A stretch of DNA of 64,000 bases, taken from contig NZ_QTJY01000002.1 of assembly GCF_003703975.1 (NCBI RefSeq), positions 620,001-684,000 of the forward strand, read 5' to 3'. This stretch comes from Larkinella soli (GTDB lineage: Bacteria; Bacteroidota; Bacteroidia; Cytophagales; Spirosomataceae). Under the pieces are notes generated by a model, which did not search any database, was not told the DNA's origin, and saw nothing but the letters and a program-made list of their open reading frames with translations. Shown here piece after piece: positions 29,601 to 37,091 of this stretch (its first letter is position 1; each line of letters opens with the position of its first letter). The translations under genes were made by a program, and so were the position numbers.

Positions 29601-30266
29601 GAATATGCGAAGGGACCCGATGCGCTCCGGCTCCTGCGGGACTACCTGCGGCAGCCGTACCCCTACCCGGCCATCCGCCGGGGCGAACCGTTGCTCCGGG
29701 CGCTCGACCCGTACCTTTCCTACCGCCGGGGCCCCTTCGCGCTGTACGCGCTGAGCCAGTATATCGGTGATGAGAGGGTCAACCGGGCGCTGCGGCAGCT
29801 GAGGGAGAAGCATCAGCCGAAGAACGCCCCCCTGGCCACCACGCTCGACCTGTATGCCGAACTGAAGACCGAGACCCCCGACTCCCTGCGGTATCTGCTG
29901 CACGACTGGTTCGAGACCAACACGTTCTGGGAACTTGAAACCGCTGGAGCCGGTGCCCGGCAAACCCCGGCCGGGACCTGGGAGGTGACGCTGGAGGTGC
30001 AGGCCCGCAAGATGGAGTACGACAGCGCAGGCGTCGAAACCACGGTGCCGATGAACGAGTGGGTGGAGGTAGGCGTATTCGCCGACGGCAAAACCGGTGA
30101 TCCGGCCGGGCCGCTCTATCTCCGGAAGCACCGCATCCGCTCCGGCCGGCAGACGATCCGGGTGAAGGTGCCGCGCCGGCCCGACCAGGCCGGCATCGAC
30201 CCCCATCACCTGCTGATCGACCTGAAGCCGGATAATAACCGCAAAGCATTGATTATCAGACCATAA
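26616..30266 (+). CDS. ABC-2 permease fused to an M1-family aminopeptidase-like domain
   Basis: A 1216-residue fusion. Residues about 1-270 hold one set of six membrane spans (RPWIWLIVAVLIVLDFL onward). A basic Pro/Ala linker follows, then a second set at about 320-600 (ABC-2 type), and finally a soluble gluzincin domain at about 640-1216. In that domain MHAEAGMITHGEGF takes the place of the M1 exopeptidase GAMEN motif. The zinc motif is His963-Glu964-Met-Gly-His967, with Glu984 in SESLAWY as likely third ligand. The His-to-Glu gap is 16 residues, shorter than the usual 18. The peptidase is predicted to face outside the membrane. Similar fusions occur across Bacteroidota, but their substrates are unknown. 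Confidence 0.87.
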   Translation: MKFWEIFRFEFGYQVRRPWIWLIVAVLIVLDFLMTRDGSVSEVLYSEFYLNSPFGVAKTTVFGSLVWLVTAAAVAGDAAARDVATGLYPLLYTAPIRKRDYLGGRFVAAFVLNALLLLAVQAGILLGVYLPGVDPELIGPFRPAAFLGAYAIISLPNAFTGTAVQFWLASRSGRPMAAYFGSFLLVFMGFFVASFVLFRRGLGTLLDPIGIRFVVEDMAHLWTPIEKNRRVMQLEGILLTNRVLWLGIALVVVGLTYLSFRFAHRTGGSWWSRFRVRSQKASSPIPPAGSGATAPPALSARPVSRASGFSLHARQTLAIARKSFRAIATSWAGLAMLALIPLLTVVMILDQTESNGVPLVPTTARVVALLTGSMADEQSRWVVIPFLLVFFAGELVWRERDAGLGEITDAMPGTEWPPFLGKLAGLGLVLALFLALQAISGMMAQTIRGYHDYEIGLYLKTLFGLQFTDFFLFGVLGLAVHVIVDHKYLGHLVAVLAFVFIALASLFGVEHNLLIYGAGPGWSYTEIRGFGSSIEPWLWFRLYWAAWAVLLAVGAVLFRTRGPEKNPGLRLRIARRRLTGPTLRTAGVAVTLILALGGFIFYNTNLLNEYLTPADLKERAAGYERRYGRYADQPQPALTAARLNIEIYPERQAVIIRGSYRLVNRSRTAIDSIHLTTAPGVETGTLQFDRAATCVLADEKLHHRIYALRNPLRPGDSLRLGFRVHAGPHGFRENGADGPVQANGTNFTNALLPGIGYESSRELLTPADRRTYELTSRPLIASLYDLEARKRRGEGTTLEVVIGTEKDQVAVAPGALRRTWRQASAGSGERRHFHYATHHPIGGVWEFFSAGYAVHDMVWTPATRADSATTGAGQKRVAIRIFHHPKHTAHLERMARSIRACFDYYSREFGPYGYNFLSVVERPGNGTGMHAEAGMITHGEGFTAWNPEQGPGSHDHPFAIVAHEMGHQWPVPAATVEGAPVMSESLAWYLGMKLVEYAKGPDALRLLRDYLRQPYPYPAIRRGEPLLRALDPYLSYRRGPFALYALSQYIGDERVNRALRQLREKHQPKNAPLATTLDLYAELKTETPDSLRYLLHDWFETNTFWELETAGAGARQTPAGTWEVTLEVQARKMEYDSAGVETTVPMNEWVEVGVFADGKTGDPAGPLYLRKHRIRSGRQTIRVKVPRRPDQAGIDPHHLLIDLKPDNNRKALIIRP

Positions 30267-30278
30267 TACCACCCGGCT

Positions 30279-31253
30279 TCAGGGCACCTGCGATAGATAC
30301 CGCCGGATGTGCCGGAGGCTTTCGGCGGCTTTGCAGTTGACGATGCCCTCGTGGCCGGTTCCCGGAATCTTTACATGTTCATGCTGCCTGAAATAGCCGA
30401 CATGGTATTTTTCCTGAAAGGCGTAGCCGATGTCGTCCGTGAATTCGCTGCTGATGAACAGCACCGGTTTGGTAAACCGGCTCAGGTTCGTGGTGAAGTC
30501 ATACGTGCCGTTCTCCACCTCCCCCAGCGCAATGGCGATGACGGCCGCCGTCCCGGAGCGGTAGTAAACCGGCGGGCAGTCTTCCCCGCGACCGGCATTC
30601 TGCTGGTTTAGTTTAGCCAGGTCGTATACATAATCCGCCTGCTGGTGGTTTCCCATGCCGATGAGCTGTTTGGCCCAGAGAATCCGGTTGACGTCGGCCC
30701 CGAAGTAGTTGAGGCTGGCACTCGACGGCGTGTTTTTCACGATTTCGGATGAAAAGGAACCCGGTTCGAGCAGCACCAGCCCTTTCACCCGCTCCGGGTG
30801 CTGGTTGACGTACTGAACGGCGACTTTTCCGCCGTGGGAATGCCCCACCAGAACGACCGGCTCTCCGGGCGCCAGCCGGTCGATCAGCTCTTCCAGATCC
30901 CCGAGCGACTGGGCCATCGTCAGCTCCGACATCGGGTGCCGGCGCGACAGCCCGCAACCCCGGTAGTCGTGATAAACAACCTGATAATTAGCCGGTAACG
31001 ACCAGCCGTCGACTGCCTGGTTGAGCGGCAGCAGCGACCGGAAATCGTCGCCGGGGCCGCCTTCCAGTACAAAAACTTTGGTTTTTTTCGGGTCTCCATA
31101 AGTCTGAACATGCAGACGGGTGCCGGACAGGGTCACCGACGGCAGGGAAGGGTCTTCGTCCACCGTTCGGGCGACGAGGTTGCCCGGCTGGGCGGGATCG
31201 AGGCTTTGACAGGCCGCCAGGGCCAGCAGCGCCATGAAACAGGCTTTTTTCAT
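30279..31253 (-). CDS. Alpha/beta hydrolase lipoprotein (proline iminopeptidase-like)
   Basis: A 324-residue lipoprotein with lipobox cysteine Cys15 in LALAACQS, so it is membrane-anchored. The hydrolase core shows the oxyanion motif GGPG at residues 65-68, YHDYRGCGLS, the nucleophile elbow Gly-His-Ser139-His-Gly, and a late GTGHEG with the catalytic His. GGPG plus this elbow is typical of the proline iminopeptidase/S33 group, but other esterases share it. Its start codon overlaps the stop codon of the next upstream gene (31253), so the two form an operon. Confidence 0.82.
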   Translation of the reverse strand: MKKACFMALLALAACQSLDPAQPGNLVARTVDEDPSLPSVTLSGTRLHVQTYGDPKKTKVFVLEGGPGDDFRSLLPLNQAVDGWSLPANYQVVYHDYRGCGLSRRHPMSELTMAQSLGDLEELIDRLAPGEPVVLVGHSHGGKVAVQYVNQHPERVKGLVLLEPGSFSSEIVKNTPSSASLNYFGADVNRILWAKQLIGMGNHQQADYVYDLAKLNQQNAGRGEDCPPVYYRSGTAAVIAIALGEVENGTYDFTTNLSRFTKPVLFISSEFTDDIGYAFQEKYHVGYFRQHEHVKIPGTGHEGIVNCKAAESLRHIRRYLSQVP

Positions 31254-31915
31254 TAGAATCGTTTGTTTACGCCAATCAGGAAATAGTAAGGAGGAAGCAG
31301 GTCGTCCAGTGACCCGCTGGTCTGGTAGCCGGCTTTCAGATTCAGTTCCAGGCTTTTGTGACGATCAGGTAGATACAACAGGTAAGCGCCGGCGCGCAGG
31401 TTAGTGGCCGATTGCCGGTACCAGCCGTCTCTCACCCCGGTGTAGACATCCCGCCGGAACGTCGCCGAATGGGTAATGTGGGTCGCAAACAGCGGATTGT
31501 AGCTCAGGTTGAGGCCCGCGCCGAACCGATTGAACAACAGGCCCGGGTTCAGTTCGGCCACAGCCCCGACCCCATGAAACCGGGCCGCCGGGTTGACGGC
31601 TCTGACGCCCTGCAGGGCGATCTGCCAGGGTAGGATGAACCGCCCGGCGCTCCCCTGCCACGACCGCAGACCGAGTTGGACCCGGGTGTTGTTCAGGCCC
31701 GGCAGGGCGGTATTCTGGGTCAGTTCGACGAACGGCGCGGAGCGTAAACGCGGGAAGTGAAAGCCATACCGGAGGTTGACGGCGACCAGACTGTAATCAT
31801 AGCCCGCTTCCACGGAAAGCAGGTGGGTTTGCCCGGGAGCGGGCGGGGCGTACTGACTTCGGGCAGACAGACTGAGCAGGCAGAACACGCCGACTGCGAA
31901 ATACTTTGCGGCCAT
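31253..31915 (-). CDS. Secreted beta-barrel-like hypothetical protein
   Basis: A 220-residue protein with a signal peptide (residues 1-20, ending SARSQ). It then has repeated amphipathic strands with frequent Tyr/Phe/Gly and ends in a terminal Phe (GVNKRF). This is the look of a small outer-membrane beta-barrel. I do not recognise a family. The gene is coupled by overlap to the alpha/beta hydrolase lipoprotein downstream, suggesting an envelope role. Confidence 0.6.
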   Translation of the reverse strand: MAAKYFAVGVFCLLSLSARSQYAPPAPGQTHLLSVEAGYDYSLVAVNLRYGFHFPRLRSAPFVELTQNTALPGLNNTRVQLGLRSWQGSAGRFILPWQIALQGVRAVNPAARFHGVGAVAELNPGLLFNRFGAGLNLSYNPLFATHITHSATFRRDVYTGVRDGWYRQSATNLRAGAYLLYLPDRHKSLELNLKAGYQTSGSLDDLLPPYYFLIGVNKRF

Positions 31916-31975
31916 GGAATCGTTGTTTGATTAGGGCACAAACATCCGTTTTCGGGCCTTTCCGGTCGTCCGTAT

Positions 31976-33136
31976 CTATACAGACAGACAAACTTTTCGA
32001 TTTTCTTTTCGAAACTGACCGGGCGACAGGCCGGTGGCCTCCCTGAAAGCCTTATGAAAAGTAGACTTGGAGTTGAATCCCGCTTCATAGGCCACCGCCA
32101 GAATCGTGAAGCGGTCGTATTTCGGGTCGGTTAACAGGACTTTACACGCTTCGACCCGGTAGCGATTGACGAAGTCGTAGAAGTTTTGTCCGAGGTCATT
32201 GTTGATCAGATCCGACAGAATATTGGTCGAGGTACCGAGTTGCTCGGCCAGTTCGGGCAGGGTCAGGTCGCCGTTCCGGTAGGCCTTCCCTTCCTCCATG
32301 CGGTGGATCAGCCGCTGCTTCAGTTCCTGCCGCTGCGGATCGGGCAGCCCGGAAGGCCGGGGCACCCGCGGCACCGGCTCATCGGCGGTTTGCTGAGGAA
32401 CCGGAGGCTCCGCCCCTGAAAAGATCGTGTTCTGGCGAACGGCATAATACCCCAGTGAAAAAAGGATGCCGATCAGCAGCAGCGGTGTCAGGGTCTGGAG
32501 AATAGGAAATACCGGAATATAGTCCGGAAAGAGTTCGTTGCCGTGAAAATTGGCCCACAGCAGCCAGACCAGGAGCAGCCCATAGTTCAGCCGCCGGAGC
32601 CAGGAGAGATTCCGCTTTTCGAGCGAACCTGAAAAATACGCCCTGACGCGGACCTGGTGGCGCTGAACGAGCCGGAAGCCGAGCAGCAGATAGGTGACGA
32701 AATGGAGCAGGCTCAGGCCCATCATGTGGTCGTAGTCCGTCGGCTGGTCGTTCATCAGACGGTGTAGATAAGCGAGTTTTTCGCTGTCGGCAGCCGTATA
32801 CAGCGGCAGGTACTGCACCAGGCAGAACAGGGCCGGAAGCCCGTGCAGCAGGTCGGCCTTCCGGAAAGGCCGGTCTTCCCGGGTCAGCGACCGGATGTAA
32901 AAATAATAGGTGGTGCCCCAGAGGAAAAGCAGCGGCATGAACACCTCGATGAGCGCCGGGTGGGTCCGGTAATAGCCGTGGTATTCGAGAATGGCCTGCA
33001 ACAGCAGCAGGGCGCCGATGAGAAAAAAAGCCGCCAGCCAGCGGTTGGCCTTCCAGTTTCCCTGCCGGACGGCCCCCAGGACCACGCCGAAGAACAGCAG
33101 GTTGGCCATGCTGATGGTATACAAAATCTCCTTCAT
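31976..33136 (-). CDS. Membrane-anchored AraC family transcriptional regulator
   Basis: A 386-residue regulator. The first about 240 residues contain seven hydrophobic segments (MANLLFFGVVLGAV, WLAAFFLIGALLLLQAIL and so on). A linker rich in Pro follows (about 250-275), then a C-terminal double HTH (LTLPELAEQLGTSTNILSDLIN, then FTILAVAYEAGFNSKSTFHKAFREATGLSPGQFR). This 7-TM plus AraC layout is common in Cytophagales. It is thought to sense a membrane or extracellular signal and act on nearby genes. The frame runs on to 33250, but the 38 extra residues carry no membrane signature; the ATG at 33136 begins just before the first span. Confidence 0.83.
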   Translation of the reverse strand: MKEILYTISMANLLFFGVVLGAVRQGNWKANRWLAAFFLIGALLLLQAILEYHGYYRTHPALIEVFMPLLFLWGTTYYFYIRSLTREDRPFRKADLLHGLPALFCLVQYLPLYTAADSEKLAYLHRLMNDQPTDYDHMMGLSLLHFVTYLLLGFRLVQRHQVRVRAYFSGSLEKRNLSWLRRLNYGLLLVWLLWANFHGNELFPDYIPVFPILQTLTPLLLIGILFSLGYYAVRQNTIFSGAEPPVPQQTADEPVPRVPRPSGLPDPQRQELKQRLIHRMEEGKAYRNGDLTLPELAEQLGTSTNILSDLINNDLGQNFYDFVNRYRVEACKVLLTDPKYDRFTILAVAYEAGFNSKSTFHKAFREATGLSPGQFRKENRKVCLSV

Positions 33137-33250
33137 GTGTGAATATGCGCAAACCGATCGGAGCGGCAAGGTAACCGACCCGGTCCACCACCGGTAGCAG
33201 AAATACACCAGTGGTCGGGTACGGGGTACATCCACCTTTACATGCTTCAC

Positions 33251-33889
33251 TCAGCGGTCGTTTCCGCCGGCTCGGCCGTACGGTCGGCGGTCTGCGGGGC
33301 CGGGCTGAGGCCGCCGGCGCATGGAGCGTCTCTTCCAGGGAAGCGAACGCTCGGGATAGGAGCGGTTTTTCGGAATGTTGTTGACGACCAGAGCCACCAG
33401 CAGCAGGATAAACACCCCGCTCATCACCGGAGAGAGCGTATAGCCGAACCCCAGGCTTTTGATTTTCTCGGACCCGATGTTGGCAATCAGCGCCGTAGCC
33501 CCGGCCGGCGGGTGCATGGTTTTGGTGATCTGCATCCCGACGATGGACAGCGATACGGCCAGAGCCGAAGAAAGCCAGAGCTGGTCCGGGATTAGTTTAT
33601 ACACGGCGACCCCCACCAGAGAGCCTAACAGGTGGCCGCCCACCAGATTTCTGGGTTGGGCCAGCGGGCTGTGCGTCGAACCGAAAATCAGAACGCAGGA
33701 GGCTCCGAACGAGCCGATCAGGAAAATGTCGTCCGGCCGCGTGAAGCGCAGCTGCTGCCACTGGCCGATTAAGGCGATGGAGAGGAAGGCGCCCAGGAAA
33801 GTCCAGAAATGATCGGCGGGTTTGAGAATGGTCTGTCGGTAGATGACATACCGGGCAATGCGGTACCTCCTTTTAATTCGTTTTCTCAC
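33251..33889 (-). CDS. HPP family membrane protein
   Basis: A 212-residue integral membrane protein of the HPP family. The signature KTMHPPAGATALIA sits between hydrophobic segments; four or five such segments are visible. HPP proteins have been linked to nitrite transport in chloroplasts and to other functions in bacteria, often with CBS domains (absent here). The C-terminal 40 residues are Arg/Pro-rich and probably cytoplasmic. An inverted repeat (33957-33974) lies in the spacer of a plausible promoter upstream of it. Confidence 0.85.
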   Translation of the reverse strand: MRKRIKRRYRIARYVIYRQTILKPADHFWTFLGAFLSIALIGQWQQLRFTRPDDIFLIGSFGASCVLIFGSTHSPLAQPRNLVGGHLLGSLVGVAVYKLIPDQLWLSSALAVSLSIVGMQITKTMHPPAGATALIANIGSEKIKSLGFGYTLSPVMSGVFILLLVALVVNNIPKNRSYPERSLPWKRRSMRRRPQPGPADRRPYGRAGGNDR

Positions 33890-33956
33890 AATTCTACTGA
33901 ACTAACTATTCCGTTTTCGCTCCCAAAGGAGGATGGCGGAACAAAAACGCAAATAT

Positions 33957-33974
33957 CCTACCTTTTTCGGTAGG
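33957..33974. promoter_or_regulatory. Inverted repeat in the divergent HPP / LytS-like promoter region
   Basis: CCTACC-N6-GGTAGG. On the minus strand TTTG lies 22 bp from GATATTTG (7 of 8 matches to TAnnTTTG), with the repeat in the spacer. It also sits 22 bp before the start of the plus-strand gene at 33996. It could be an operator or a leader hairpin. Confidence 0.4.
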
Positions 33975-33995
33975 TTTAACAAAAACTGATTAACC

Positions 33996-34538
33996 ATGAA
34001 GCCGCCCTGTTCCGTCTTCCGCCCCGCCCCTGCCCCGGACTATCTCGGGCACCTGCGCCGGGTAACCGGCTACCGGACCGGCCGGTGGACGGAGGAGCCG
34101 GTAGCTTTAGGGGAAGAAATGGCCTACACCCGCTCGTTGGTCTTTTTGTTGCAGGTCCACGGATTCCACTCCCTGCGGCTGCATCGGTCCGCCGAGGTGG
34201 GGACCGACGCCTTCCGGCTTCTACCGTTCACCCTTCAATCCCTGCTGGAAACGATGATCCTGCCGGGCTACCGGCCGGGTCCGGAGCCGACGGTGATGAA
34301 GGTAACCCTGGGCTCGGAAGGGGACGAAACCGGGGAAGGCGGCTCGCCTTCCTGCCTACGGGCGGAAGGCCCCTATCTGACGGTTAGCTGGCGGGAATTG
34401 GGGGAGAAGCCGGTGTTGGCGGAAAACCTCCGGCAGCGGTATGCGCAGTTGACGGGCCGCCCGATCCTGGTCCGGGAACAGGATTCCGGCCGAATTATTC
34501 AGATTCCGTTGCTGACTGGCGAATTTCGGTATTTATAG
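33996..34538 (+). CDS. Degenerate LytS/YehU-type histidine kinase C-terminal domain protein
   Basis: A 180-residue soluble protein with no signal peptide. The order of segments matches the internal region and ATPase end of LytS-type kinases: an acidic helix start (EEMAYTRSLVFLLQVHGF), a RLLPFTLQSLLETMILPGY segment in place of the LQPLVENAi-HG N-box, and a final ENLRQRYAQLTGRP...IPLL in place of the usual GxGLxNLRxRY end. The N-box asparagine, the phospho-acceptor His domain and the G-box are missing, so kinase activity is unlikely. It may be a protein-interaction or sensor remnant. No response regulator is adjacent. The family match is by eye and moderate. Confidence 0.5.
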   Translation: MKPPCSVFRPAPAPDYLGHLRRVTGYRTGRWTEEPVALGEEMAYTRSLVFLLQVHGFHSLRLHRSAEVGTDAFRLLPFTLQSLLETMILPGYRPGPEPTVMKVTLGSEGDETGEGGSPSCLRAEGPYLTVSWRELGEKPVLAENLRQRYAQLTGRPILVREQDSGRIIQIPLLTGEFRYL

Positions 34539-34637
34539 GGTGGATGGGGCCTTCTTCCGGGATCGCGGTCCGGCCGGGTCGTGCGGCCCAAACAATCCCG
34601 GACAGGCCCGGGTTATTTCCGTAAACCGCCCGTTTCC

Positions 34638-35531
34638 ATGTTATTAGACCGAAAGATCTCCTTTGCCTATATCTTCAATAAGGTAAAGGTCGACCTCCTC
34701 ATTGTGCTCCTGATCGGGTTGATCACGAATCTCCTGACCGTTTTCTTCCGGGGCTACTTGCCGGAAATGCCGCTGACCATCCCCACCTTCCTCGGTACGG
34801 CCATCTCCATTCTGCTGTCGTTCAAGATGAACCAGTCGTATGACCGCTGGTGGGAGGCCCGGAAAGTGTGGGGAGCCATCGTCAATGATTCCCGGAGTTT
34901 CGTGATTCAGCTCCAGTCTTTTCTGGACGACGGCGATCCTGCCGTCATCCGGAAGCTGGCCTATCGTCAGATTGCCTGGTGTTACTCGCTCGGCCAGTCG
35001 CTGCGGGGTCAGGACCCGGTGGAAGGCATCGGGCCGCTGCTGTCGGAAACCGACCGGACGGCCATCTCCGGCCATGTCAACAAACCGCTGGCCATTCTGC
35101 AGCTGAACGCCGGAGACATCCGGAACCTCCGGCAGAGCAGCGCCATCGACGTCTTCCGGCACGTCCAGCTGGACCAGACGCTGGTGCGGTTCTGCGACTC
35201 GATGGGTAAGGCCGAACGCATCAACGGGACCGTATTTCCCTCCACCTACCGCCACTTTCTGCACTTCATCATCTACCTTTTTGTGGTTTCGCTTTCCATT
35301 TCGCTGAAGAATGTGCAGATGATTTTTGAAATACCGCTTCTGCTGGCCATTTCAGCCGGTTTTTTCCTGATCGAAAAAAGCGCCCTGCACCTTCAGGACC
35401 CCTTCCGCAACCGCCCCAGCGACGTATCCGTGACGGCCATTGCCCGCACCATCGACATCAATATCCGGCAGCTGCTGGGTGAGAAGGAGGTTCCCGAGCC
35501 GGTCAAACCGGATGAATTTTACATTCTGTAG
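34638..35531 (+). CDS. Bestrophin family anion channel
   Basis: A 297-residue bacterial bestrophin (UPF0187 type). The signature SYDRWWEARKVWGAIVNDSR is at about residues 69-88. Hydrophobic segments lie near 20-55 and 210-250. A C-terminal DPFRNRPSDVSVTAIARTIDINIRQLLG segment (about 255-285) is also typical. Bacterial homologues form pentameric anion-selective or cation-permeable channels. The start is ATG 34638 because the 19 extra residues upstream (from 34581) carry no similarity. A LytS-like gene precedes it by 100 bp. Confidence 0.86.
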   Translation: MLLDRKISFAYIFNKVKVDLLIVLLIGLITNLLTVFFRGYLPEMPLTIPTFLGTAISILLSFKMNQSYDRWWEARKVWGAIVNDSRSFVIQLQSFLDDGDPAVIRKLAYRQIAWCYSLGQSLRGQDPVEGIGPLLSETDRTAISGHVNKPLAILQLNAGDIRNLRQSSAIDVFRHVQLDQTLVRFCDSMGKAERINGTVFPSTYRHFLHFIIYLFVVSLSISLKNVQMIFEIPLLLAISAGFFLIEKSALHLQDPFRNRPSDVSVTAIARTIDINIRQLLGEKEVPEPVKPDEFYIL

Positions 35532-35568
35532 GCTCCGACGCGCGGCCCGGTCACCGGCGGGAACGGAA

Positions 35569-36120
35569 TTACTTCAACGGGGCCGGGGCGTCGGCGAAGT
35601 GCCGGTATTTGCCCAGCAACCGCCCGATCCAGTACGTGATGGGTAAGACCACCTTCTTGACCAGGACCGGTATTTCGGCCATATCGTATTCGCGGGCGTA
35701 GCGCGTCATCAGAAAGGCGGCATCGAAGGCTTCGGGCTTTTCGCTCCCGGATTTGTTCTGGGCCGCATAGATTCCCGAAAGAAAATAGACGATGCTGTTG
35801 GCGGGCTGAATCCAGCCCCGGCAGGTCAGCGGCTCCTCGCCGGCGTTCCAGAACCGGTGCGGCACCCCGCGCCGGAACACCACCTCTTCGCCGACTCCGG
35901 CGTACTGCACCTCCTGGCCCTGTACCTGGTAACCCATCTTCCCGCTGACCACCGTCAGCCCTTCATCCTGACGAAAATGGGTGTGCATCGGCGGGCCGGA
36001 CCGGGGCTTCACCCAGTTTTCAACCAGGACTTTCTCTCCTTCCGGCCCGGGCTCGACGCCGAGGAAGGTAATTTTTTCTCCCTGGCAATTCTGAATCGTG
36101 TGTGGATAGACCATGTTCAT
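35569..36120 (-). CDS. Cupin-domain protein with C-terminal hydrophobic segment
   Basis: A 183-residue protein with a single cupin barrel. Metal-ligand-like residues are visible in PMHTHFRQDEGLTVVSG (motif 1) and in GVPHRFWN (motif 2). A C-terminal stretch VLVKKVVLPITYWIGRLLGKY could associate with the membrane. The start is ATG 36120; an in-frame ATG at 36114 is an alternative. It is divergent from the TetR gene and shares with it a palindrome at 36155-36165, so it is a likely TetR target. The function is unknown. Confidence 0.78.
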   Translation of the reverse strand: MNMVYPHTIQNCQGEKITFLGVEPGPEGEKVLVENWVKPRSGPPMHTHFRQDEGLTVVSGKMGYQVQGQEVQYAGVGEEVVFRRGVPHRFWNAGEEPLTCRGWIQPANSIVYFLSGIYAAQNKSGSEKPEAFDAAFLMTRYAREYDMAEIPVLVKKVVLPITYWIGRLLGKYRHFADAPAPLK

Positions 36121-36154
36121 TTCGTTTCTTGTTTCTCCAAAAGTAGCCGGTTTA

Positions 36155-36165
36155 GGACATTGTCC
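36155..36165. promoter_or_regulatory. Candidate TetR operator between cupin and tetR genes
   Basis: GGACA-T-TGTCC is a perfect palindrome of 5 bp arms with one centre base, extended by A/T-rich flanks that partly continue the symmetry. It lies in the 55 bp gap between the two divergent starts (36120 and 36176), where it can block both promoters. Confidence 0.55.
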
Positions 36166-36175
36166 AAATTCAAGT

Positions 36176-36784
36176 ATGACCAGAGAGGAAAAAATCGTCG
36201 ATAAAGCGTTGGAAATGTTCAATGAACGGGGAATCGAGTACGTCGGGCTGCGGGAGCTGGCGGCTGCGCTGGGCATCCGGGTCGGCAACCTCACCTACTA
36301 TTTCCCGACGAAGGACGATCTGGTGAACCGCCTGGCGCAGGACCTTTCCCGACTGAACGACCAGCTGGGCGGAGCCGCAACCCCCGACCTTTTTTCGTTT
36401 CTGGAGCGGTTCAGAAAAGTCTGCGAGCATCAGATCCGATACCGCTGCCTGCTCCTGAGCGTGGTTCACCTGATGGAACGGAACCGGGTGCTTTCCGAAA
36501 CCTATAAGGAAACCGAAAAAAAACGTTTCGGGTCCATCGTGGGCGGCCTGTCGGCGCTCCGGCAGGCAGGGTATCTGAACCCCGACGCGGACACCGGGTT
36601 TCTGGTATCCGTTTTTACCCTCACGGCCCGTTTCTGGATTTCCGAAGCCAGCATTTCCTTCCGGCACCTGAGCCCCCGGGAACACATTCACCATTATGCC
36701 GCCCTGGTCGCCAAACTGTTCCTTCCCTATGCCACCGAAAAAGGAAGGGAGGATATCCGGCGGTTCATTAACGGCCTGTCATAA
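36176..36784 (+). CDS. TetR family transcriptional regulator
   Basis: A 202-residue regulator. The N-terminal HTH (about residues 5-55) is the TetR_N type: REEKIVDKALEMFNERGIEYVGLRELAAALGIRVGNLTYYFPTKDDLVNRL, with a clear GLREL-helix and YYFPTK. The remainder is helical and should bind a ligand. The start is ATG 36176, immediately before the conserved N-terminal helix; the frame opens earlier inside the shared promoter. It is most likely an autorepressor that also controls the cupin gene. Confidence 0.9.
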   Translation: MTREEKIVDKALEMFNERGIEYVGLRELAAALGIRVGNLTYYFPTKDDLVNRLAQDLSRLNDQLGGAATPDLFSFLERFRKVCEHQIRYRCLLLSVVHLMERNRVLSETYKETEKKRFGSIVGGLSALRQAGYLNPDADTGFLVSVFTLTARFWISEASISFRHLSPREHIHHYAALVAKLFLPYATEKGREDIRRFINGLS

Positions 36785-37091
36785 TACCAGATGTTCCCTT
36801 ATTCTCCGAACCGGGTCAAAAATAGCGAATAGCGTCTATTCAGGACGACCGTCGAACAAGAAATCGGGCCTTTCTTTTTTATTCAAAAAGCCATTTAAAA
36901 GGGAAATAAAAAATCATTTTCCGTTCAATAAATAACCTGATACTCCTTTCTTTAAAACCGCTACTTTAACCGCATCAAATTAAATTAACCGGGCGCTTTC
37001 ATCCGATTTAAATACCCGGCCCTACTGCCTCTGTTCTTTTTTCGCTTCCCACTCAATTTAGCCGTTTTGTTTCATACAAACCGATCTGGCC
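36785..37091. other. AT-rich intergenic region before the protease cluster
   Basis: A 307 bp stretch with clearly lower GC than both neighbours. I see no gene, hairpin or well-spaced promoter. It marks the left edge of the large cluster. Confidence 0.5.

Noticed and set aside
26550-30272. Long minus-strand frames under the ABC-M1 fusion
   Set aside because: They are shadows of a gene with clear membrane spans and an HExxH motif, and show only low-complexity Gly/Arg/Gln-rich sequence.
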